From the NCBI GenBank assembly GCA_017936265.1, contig JAGBFX010000014.1, positions 92,354 through 156,353 on the forward strand: a stretch of 64,000 nucleotides of DNA, written 5' to 3'. The stretch comes from Bacteroidaceae bacterium. GTDB taxonomy: Bacteria; Bacteroidota; Bacteroidia; Bacteroidales; Bacteroidaceae. The notes under the pieces are model-generated. The model did no database searches. It had not been told where the DNA came from and saw only the letters and a list, made by a program, of their open reading frames with translations. Made by a program: the position numbers and the translations under genes. Shown piece after piece: positions 57,140-64,000 of this stretch (the stretch's first letter is position 1; each line of letters starts with the position of its first letter).

Positions 57140-59593
57140 ATGAAGAAAAAAGATATTGACAATAAGCCGGAGAACATCGAGGAGGAGAGCGGCGACAAGC
57201 CGATTTCAATAATCGCAGAGTTGAAGATGGATGACACTGACGACATCCTCGAAAGTGAGATAATGCCCCTTCTGCCTCTGCGCAACATGGTACTGTTCCC
57301 TACGACAATACTGCCGGTAACAGTAGGACGCAAATCTTCACAGAGGCTCATTGACGCAGTAAAGAAGAGGCCCAAAGCAAGGATTGCCGTTGTATGTCAG
57401 AAGGACCCTAAGATTGAAGAGCCGGGTATCGATGACGTGTACACCATTGGAGCTACAGCAAAGATTGCGCGTGTGCTGGAAATGCCCGACGACACCACGA
57501 CTGTAATTCTTCAGGGAATGCAGAAGATTGAGATCGAGTGCATTTACAGCAACTATCCTTATCTCAAAGGAACAGTAAGCAGTATACCCGAGAAGATGGA
57601 CGTCGACGAGGAGTTCCATATGCTCATCAAGAGCTGCAAGGATGCAGCTGTCGAGATATTGAGGATGTCGGAGAACACCGAGGAGGCAACATTCAACATG
57701 AGCACCATCCACGAGGAGATACAGATGCTCAATTTCCTGTGTGCGAACATCAAGATGCCGCTCAAGGACAAGATTGCACTGCTCAGTGAGAATTCCATAA
57801 AGGAACGTGCATTCATGCTCCTTGCCATCCTTGACCGTGAGAAGCAGTTCATTGACCTGCATCAGCGTATAATGGACAAGACGCACAAAGAGATTGACCA
57901 GCAGCAGAGAGAATACTTTGTCCAGCAGCAGATAAAGAACCTTCAGGAGGAGCTTGGCGGCAGCATACAGGAGCAGGACTGCATAGAACTGCAGGAAAAG
58001 GCCGAGCAGAAAAACTGGAGTCCGGCAATAGCCGAAATCTTCGAAAAGGAGCTGGCAAAGCTCGACCGTATAAACCCGCAGAGTCCCGACTATCATGTAC
58101 AGCTGAACTATCTGCAACAGTTCGTTAGCCTGCCATGGGGAAAATGCACCACCGACAATCTTGACATCAACAATGCCCGCAAGGTGCTCGACAGTGACCA
58201 CTATGGCCTTGAGAAAGTAAAGGAGAGAATCCTGGAGCATCTGGCAGTCATAAAAATGCGCGGCGACCTAAAGTCACCTATCATCTGCCTATATGGTCCT
58301 CCGGGAGTAGGCAAGACCTCACTCGGAAAATCAATCGCGAAATCACTCAAGAGAGAGTATGTAAGGATGTCGCTCGGTGGCATCCACGATGAGTCGGAGA
58401 TTCGAGGACACCGCAGGACATATGTAGGCGCCATGCTCGGACGTATACTGAAGAGCATTGTAAAGGCAGGCTCGGACAACCCGGTATTCATCCTTGACGA
58501 GATTGACAAGGTCGGCAAGGACAGGATGCATGGCGACCCGTCATCGGCACTCCTCGAGGTTCTCGACCCCGAGCAGAACGTGGCATTCCATGACAACTTC
58601 CTCGACGTCGACTATGACCTCTCGAAGGTTATGTTCATTGCTACAGCCAACAATCTGGCAGACATCCCCGCCCCGCTGCTCGACCGAATGGAGCTCATTG
58701 AAGTGAGCGGCTACCTTACCGAGGAGAAGATTGAGATTGCCAAACGCCACCTGGTACCTAAGGAGAAAGAGGCAAACGGCATTGCAAAGGAGAAGGTAAC
58801 CATAAGCAAAGCCGCGCTGGAGCAGATTATCGAGGGTTACACCCGCGAATCGGGAGTCAGAGGACTCGAGAAGAAAATTGGCAAGATATTCCGCCGTCTC
58901 GCATGCCGGAAGGCGACAACCGGCGAGATTGAGAAAAAGAGCGTGAAGCCTGAAGACCTCAAGGAACTGCTTGGAGTGAGAGAGTTCTCCCGCGAGAAGT
59001 ATCAGGGCAATGATTATGCCGGCGTGGTCACAGGCCTTGCATGGACAGCTGTCGGCGGCGAGATACTGTTCATAGAGACAAGCCTCAGCCGTGGCAAGGG
59101 AGAGAAACTGACATTGACAGGAAACCTGGGCGACGTAATGAAGGAATCGGCGATGCTTGCTCTTGAATATATCAAGTCACACGCAGCAGAGCTTGATATC
59201 CCATACGAGGTATTCGAGAAGTGGAACATCCACCTGCACGTTCCAGAAGGTGCCATCCCCAAGGACGGCCCATCGGCAGGCATTACCATGGCCACAGCAC
59301 TCGTATCGGCACTGACACAGCGCCAGGTCAAGCCAAACATTGCTATGACCGGTGAGATTACACTGCGCGGCAAGGTTCTGCCTGTCGGAGGAATAAAAGA
59401 GAAGATTCTGGCAGCCAAGCGCGCGGGTATAACCGATATCATCATATGCGAAGAGAACAGACGCAACATCGAGGATATCCCCGAGATGTATGTGGCCGGG
59501 CTCACATTCCATTATGTGAAAGACATTATGGATGTATTGAAGATTGCGCTACTCGACAAGAAAGTGAAGAACCCCATCAGGCTTACCGAATAA
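57140..59593 (+). CDS. lon: Lon protease (ATP-dependent, LonA)
   Basis: 817-residue cytosolic AAA+ protease degrading misfolded and regulatory proteins. Order of domains: acidic N-terminal extension, LON substrate-binding domain (about 45-240, MPLLPLRNMVLFP), coiled coil, AAA+ with Walker A GPPGVGKT (386-393), Walker B VFILDEIDKV, then the S16 protease domain with the Ser in KDGPSAG (Ser712) and a Lys about 43 residues later in the GxKEK region (VGGIKEKILAAKRAG). All catalytic residues are present. It begins a run of co-directional genes (tgt, lptG-type permease, helicase, gamma carbonic anhydrase) with gaps of 32, 42, 9 and 1 bases. Confidence 0.97.
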   Translation: MKKKDIDNKPENIEEESGDKPISIIAELKMDDTDDILESEIMPLLPLRNMVLFPTTILPVTVGRKSSQRLIDAVKKRPKARIAVVCQKDPKIEEPGIDDVYTIGATAKIARVLEMPDDTTTVILQGMQKIEIECIYSNYPYLKGTVSSIPEKMDVDEEFHMLIKSCKDAAVEILRMSENTEEATFNMSTIHEEIQMLNFLCANIKMPLKDKIALLSENSIKERAFMLLAILDREKQFIDLHQRIMDKTHKEIDQQQREYFVQQQIKNLQEELGGSIQEQDCIELQEKAEQKNWSPAIAEIFEKELAKLDRINPQSPDYHVQLNYLQQFVSLPWGKCTTDNLDINNARKVLDSDHYGLEKVKERILEHLAVIKMRGDLKSPIICLYGPPGVGKTSLGKSIAKSLKREYVRMSLGGIHDESEIRGHRRTYVGAMLGRILKSIVKAGSDNPVFILDEIDKVGKDRMHGDPSSALLEVLDPEQNVAFHDNFLDVDYDLSKVMFIATANNLADIPAPLLDRMELIEVSGYLTEEKIEIAKRHLVPKEKEANGIAKEKVTISKAALEQIIEGYTRESGVRGLEKKIGKIFRRLACRKATTGEIEKKSVKPEDLKELLGVREFSREKYQGNDYAGVVTGLAWTAVGGEILFIETSLSRGKGEKLTLTGNLGDVMKESAMLALEYIKSHAAELDIPYEVFEKWNIHLHVPEGAIPKDGPSAGITMATALVSALTQRQVKPNIAMTGEITLRGKVLPVGGIKEKILAAKRAGITDIIICEENRRNIEDIPEMYVAGLTFHYVKDIMDVLKIALLDKKVKNPIRLTE

Positions 59594-59625
59594 AGGCGTA
59601 TTTAAAACGACATAACGAATAATAA

Positions 59626-60756
59626 ATGAAATTCAACCTTCTACATACCGATAGTGGCAGCAAGGCTCGGGCAGGAGTACTCTCGACCGACCACGGAGAG
59701 ATAATGACTCCGATATTCATGCCGGTGGGAACAGTAGGCTCTGTAAAGGGCGTGCAGATACCGCACCTGAAGAACGACATTATGGCACAGATAATCCTGG
59801 GCAACACATATCATCTCTATCTGCGTCCGGGGCTGGATGTGCTGGAGAAGGCCGGCGGCCTTCACAGGTTCAACGCATGGGACCGCCCCATTCTTACCGA
59901 CAGCGGCGGTTTCCAGGTATTCTCGCTCAAGGATATACGCAAGATGAGTGAAGAGGGTGTGGAGTTCCGTTCGCATATCGACGGTTCGAAGCACTTCTTC
60001 TCGCCCGAGAGAGTCATGGACATCGAGCGCAGCATCGGTGCCGGCATAATCATGGCATTCGATGAGTGTACCCCGGGAACTGCCGACTACAGCTATGCCA
60101 AGAAATCAATGGAGAGAACACACCGCTGGCTCGACCGCTGTATAGGAAGACTGTCCGAGACCGCCCCACTTTACGGGTATGAGCAGCAGCTCTTCCCCAT
60201 TGTACAGGGTTGCGTCTATCCCGACCTGCGCCGCCAGTCGGCCGAGTTCATCGCATCGAAAGAGGCTGCGGGCAACGCTATCGGCGGACTCGCTGTCGGT
60301 GAACCCGCCGAGAAAATGTACGAGATGATTGAGGTCGTGAACGAGATACTGCCAACAGAGAAGCCACGCTATCTGATGGGAGTAGGCACGCCGGCCAACA
60401 TCCTCGAAGGCATTGAGCGCGGTGTCGACATGTTCGACTGCGTGATGCCGACACGCAACGGGCGCAACGCGATGCTCTTTACCAAGAACGGCATAATGAA
60501 CATGCGCAACGAGAAGTGGAAATATGACTTCTCGCCCATTGAGGAGGACGGTGCCTCGTTTGTAGACACCCTCTACAGCAAGGCCTATCTGCGCCACCTG
60601 TTTATAGCACAGGAACTGCTTGCACTGGAGATTGCATCTATACACAACCTCGCCTTCTATGTATGGTTGACACAGGAAGCGCGCAAGCATATCCTCATGG
60701 ATGACTACGCAGCATGGAAGAAGAGCATGCTCGAGAACGTCACACGAAGGCTATAG
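59626..60756 (+). CDS. tgt: Queuine/preQ1 tRNA-ribosyltransferase
   Basis: 376 residues. Exchanges guanine 34 of GUN-anticodon tRNAs for preQ1 on the way to queuosine. TIM-barrel motifs: TPIFMPVGTVGSVKG, ILTDSGGFQVFSL (nucleophile-region Asp), GLAVGEP, and DCVMPTRNGRNA (second catalytic Asp). The C-terminal zinc site is altered: where typical bacterial enzymes have CxCxxC before YSRAYLRHL, this one reads GASFVDTLYSKAYLRHL with no cysteines. This may be a lineage feature rather than inactivation. It lies 32 bases after lon. Confidence 0.95.
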   Translation: MKFNLLHTDSGSKARAGVLSTDHGEIMTPIFMPVGTVGSVKGVQIPHLKNDIMAQIILGNTYHLYLRPGLDVLEKAGGLHRFNAWDRPILTDSGGFQVFSLKDIRKMSEEGVEFRSHIDGSKHFFSPERVMDIERSIGAGIIMAFDECTPGTADYSYAKKSMERTHRWLDRCIGRLSETAPLYGYEQQLFPIVQGCVYPDLRRQSAEFIASKEAAGNAIGGLAVGEPAEKMYEMIEVVNEILPTEKPRYLMGVGTPANILEGIERGVDMFDCVMPTRNGRNAMLFTKNGIMNMRNEKWKYDFSPIEEDGASFVDTLYSKAYLRHLFIAQELLALEIASIHNLAFYVWLTQEARKHILMDDYAAWKKSMLENVTRRL

Positions 60757-60798
60757 TTAAAAAAGAACACAAGACAGAGAATAAAACAACGTTTTTGT

Positions 60799-61902
60799 AT
60801 GAAATGGCTCGACTATTTTAAACTCCAAAAACTTGACTGGTACATAATAAAGAAGTTTCTGGGAACCTATTTCTTCTCGCTGGCACTCATCATCGTTGTC
60901 ATAGTCGTATTTGACTACAACGAGAAGATAGACAAGTTCGCCACTTCCAATGCCACCACCAGCGAGATAATATTCGACTACTACCTGAACCTTGCGCCCT
61001 ACTACGCCAATACGTTCAGTGCCCTGTTCGTATTCATCTCGGTAATATATTTCACATCGAAGCTCGCCGACAACTCCGAGATTATCGCGATGTTCGCATC
61101 GGGCGTCAGTTTCGGAAGGCTAATGAAGCCATATATGGTTTCGGCGGGACTGATAGCAATCATGACGTTCGTGCTCAGTGCTTATATAATACCGCAAGGC
61201 AACAGCACAAGGCTTGCCTTTGAGCAGGAGCACAACAGGAAAAAGAAGATTGAGGCGGCGAGCAACATACAGGTAAAGCTCGATGACAACACAATCGCGT
61301 TCATCGAGAGGTACGAGAGCCGCAACAATATGGGCTGGAGATTCTCACTTGACAGGTTTGAAGGCAAGAAGCTGGTATCGCGCATGACGGCGAACAACAT
61401 ATCGTACAACCCAGACAAGCCGGGTGTATGGACAGCACGCCGCTGGGTCATCAGGGAGCTGAAGGATGACAAAGAGGTAATACGCTCAAGCAACAAGGAG
61501 ACCATAGACACAGTGCTGCCGCTCGAGCCTACCGACTTCCTTATCTCAGAAGGCGAACAGGAGACAATGACAAGCCCGCAGCTCAGCGAGTATATCGACA
61601 AGCAGAAGGCCCGCGGAATGGGTAATATAAAGCCCTTTGAGGTAGAATACCACAAACGCATAGCCATGTCATTCGCCGCATTCATACTTACCATCATCGG
61701 CGCCTCACTGTCATCGAGAAAAAGGAAGGGCGGCATGGGATTGTCGTTAGGAATAGGACTCGGACTCAGTTTCTCGTATATCATGTTCCAGACCGTATCA
61801 TCGGCCTTTGCCGAGCAGATGCCTGTGATACTCGCAGTGTGGATACCCAATATACTTTTTACATTCATAGCAATCTACCTCTACCGTAGAGCACCAAGAT
61901 AA
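60799..61902 (+). CDS. LptF/LptG-family permease
   Basis: 367-residue inner membrane protein of the lipopolysaccharide transport ABC system (LptB2FG). Three hydrophobic segments at the N-terminus (TYFFSLALIIVVIVVF, FSALFVFISVIYFT, AGLIAIMTFVLSAYII), a periplasmic beta-jellyroll-like middle (about 130-255), and three at the C-terminus (MSFAAFILTIIGAS, GLSLGIGLGLSFSYIMF, LAVWIPNILFTFIAIYLY). The STRLAFEQE and KRIAMSFA stretches are typical. It is the LptG-like type in position and length; its partner LptF is not in the window. Co-directional with lon and tgt, nine bases before the helicase. Confidence 0.92.
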   Translation: MKWLDYFKLQKLDWYIIKKFLGTYFFSLALIIVVIVVFDYNEKIDKFATSNATTSEIIFDYYLNLAPYYANTFSALFVFISVIYFTSKLADNSEIIAMFASGVSFGRLMKPYMVSAGLIAIMTFVLSAYIIPQGNSTRLAFEQEHNRKKKIEAASNIQVKLDDNTIAFIERYESRNNMGWRFSLDRFEGKKLVSRMTANNISYNPDKPGVWTARRWVIRELKDDKEVIRSSNKETIDTVLPLEPTDFLISEGEQETMTSPQLSEYIDKQKARGMGNIKPFEVEYHKRIAMSFAAFILTIIGASLSSRKRKGGMGLSLGIGLGLSFSYIMFQTVSSAFAEQMPVILAVWIPNILFTFIAIYLYRRAPR

Positions 61903-61911
61903 AAAGACAAG

Positions 61912-63393
<1,482 letters not shown>

Positions 63394-63394
63394 A

Positions 63395-63907
63395 ATGGCT
63401 ATAATAAAAGAGGTAAGAGGATTCACACCGAAGATTGGCGATAACTGCTATCTTGCGGAGACCGCAGCCATAATAGGCGACGTGACCATGGGCGACAACT
63501 GCTCGATATGGTTCGGTACCGTGCTCCGCGGCGATGTCAACAGCATTACCATAGGCAACAATGTGAACATACAGGACGGTGCTGTGGTACATACCCTATA
63601 CCAGCGTTCAAAGACCACAATTGGAGACAACGTCTCGATTGGCCATAACGCTACAGTACACGGCGCAACAATAGAGAGCAACTGCCTCATTGGAATGGGC
63701 GCGACAATCCTTGACAATGCAGTTGTTGAGAGCGGTGCCATTGTGGCGGCCAATGCACTTGTCACATCGGGCATGCGCGTTGAGAGCGGCTGGATATATG
63801 CAGGTGTTCCCGCCAAGAAGATAAAGGAGGTAAGCAAGGAACAGCAGGAGGATATAGTAAAGCGCATAGCCAATGATTATATAATGTACGCCTCGTGGTA
63901 CGAATAA
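63395..63907 (+). CDS. Gamma-class carbonic anhydrase-like (left-handed beta-helix) protein
   Basis: 170 residues. Hexapeptide repeats (for example NCSIWFGTVLRGDVNSITIGNNVNI) build a left-handed beta-helix. Histidines in VVHTLY and SIGHNATVHG match the three zinc ligands of gamma carbonic anhydrases, and a C-terminal helix follows (KIKEVSKEQQEDIVKRIAN). Many YrdA-like relatives lack measurable anhydrase activity, so the reaction is uncertain. The ATG at 63395 starts one base after the helicase stop. No terminator is seen before the window end. Confidence 0.93.
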   Translation: MAIIKEVRGFTPKIGDNCYLAETAAIIGDVTMGDNCSIWFGTVLRGDVNSITIGNNVNIQDGAVVHTLYQRSKTTIGDNVSIGHNATVHGATIESNCLIGMGATILDNAVVESGAIVAANALVTSGMRVESGWIYAGVPAKKIKEVSKEQQEDIVKRIANDYIMYASWYE

Positions 63908-64000
63908 TGTGGAAGGTTTAATGTAGAAGGTTTAACGTGGAAAGTTTAATGTAAAGGATCTTTCAAACATTTAACATTTAACATTTAACATTAAACAATA
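63908..64000. repeat. AT-rich short-repeat tract at the right edge
   Basis: Three imperfect repeats of about 16 bases (GTGGAAGGTTTAAT, GTAGAAGGTTTAAC, GTGGAAAGTTTAAT) are followed by four ATTTAAC / CATTTAAC units near the edge. The two sets are partly inverse to each other. No gene is seen; the element continues past the window. Confidence 0.5.

Noticed and set aside
57338-58240. 300-residue minus-strand frame inside lon
   Set aside because: Leucine- and valine-rich antisense shadow of the lon coding sequence; no independent start signals.

Overview
The window is a contiguous piece of a Bacteroidales chromosome (phylum Bacteroidota), most likely a gut or host-associated Bacteroides/Prevotella-type organism. 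The evidence is indirect but consistent. Many genes are preceded by the Bacteroidota promoter pair TTTG / TAnnTTTG (or TATCTTCG) with a spacer of 19-21 bases, there are few Shine-Dalgarno sites, and several families are typical of the phylum: a HU-plus-SPOR membrane protein, a DUF4251 protein, a PurF-like enzyme of about 620 residues, a SusC-plug-like mini-protein after a sigma/anti-sigma pair, and many lipoproteins. No insertion sequence, prophage or CRISPR array was seen.

Layout, left to right. 1-7.5 kb (minus): 5' part of ileS, then three tandem paralogous AMP-forming acyl-CoA synthetases. 8-11.5 kb (plus): a carboxyltransferase with an unusual biotin-like tail, HU/SPOR protein, FHA protein. 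11.6-17.5 kb (minus): glycosidase, GDPD-like lipoprotein and aminopeptidase P in a tightly coupled operon, then an ATP-grasp protein and a TonB-C protein. 17.6-18.1 kb: a duplicated intergenic element and tRNA-His. 18.2-22.2 kb (minus): zinc-ribbon protein plus Nif3, and nagB plus a GH43-like lipoprotein. 22.4-23.2 kb: a DUF4251 protein whose proline-rich tail is cut off by an in-frame TGA. 23.3-27.3 kb (minus): yebC, pheT and a hendecad-repeat lipoprotein. 27.6-30.6 kb (plus): ECF sigma, membrane anti-sigma-like protein, double-plug protein, trpS.

30.7-34.8 kb holds the most system-like accessory pair: a TIR-domain protein and a large CbbX/SpoVK-type AAA+ ATPase, convergent around one perfect hairpin. 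35-38.5 kb: a possible small ORF, dnaB, ispE, a thioesterase. 38.6-46.2 kb (plus): MscS channel, then a five-gene cluster of SDR, fatty-aldehyde-type dehydrogenase, BASS transporter, lysophosphatidate acyltransferase and Omp85-type outer membrane protein, which looks like a lipid or sterol-type pathway. 46.4-47.5 kb: a compact toxin-antitoxin-like cassette (XRE/DUF3791, DUF3990 ADP-ribosyltransferase-like protein, small partner) with a perfect operator-like palindrome.

47.6-54.8 kb (minus): carB, a PurF-like amidotransferase preceded by a promoter/short ORF/terminator leader, and an M20 dipeptidase. 54.9-55.2 kb: two identical 97-bp tRNA-Thr-like pseudo-units immediately before tRNA-Thr(CGU). 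55.2-64 kb: trmN6, a lipid kinase, then lon-tgt-lptG-type permease-DEAD helicase-gamma carbonic anhydrase on the plus strand. Most genes are core metabolism, translation or envelope. The accessory material is concentrated at 30.7-35.3 kb and 46.3-47.5 kb.
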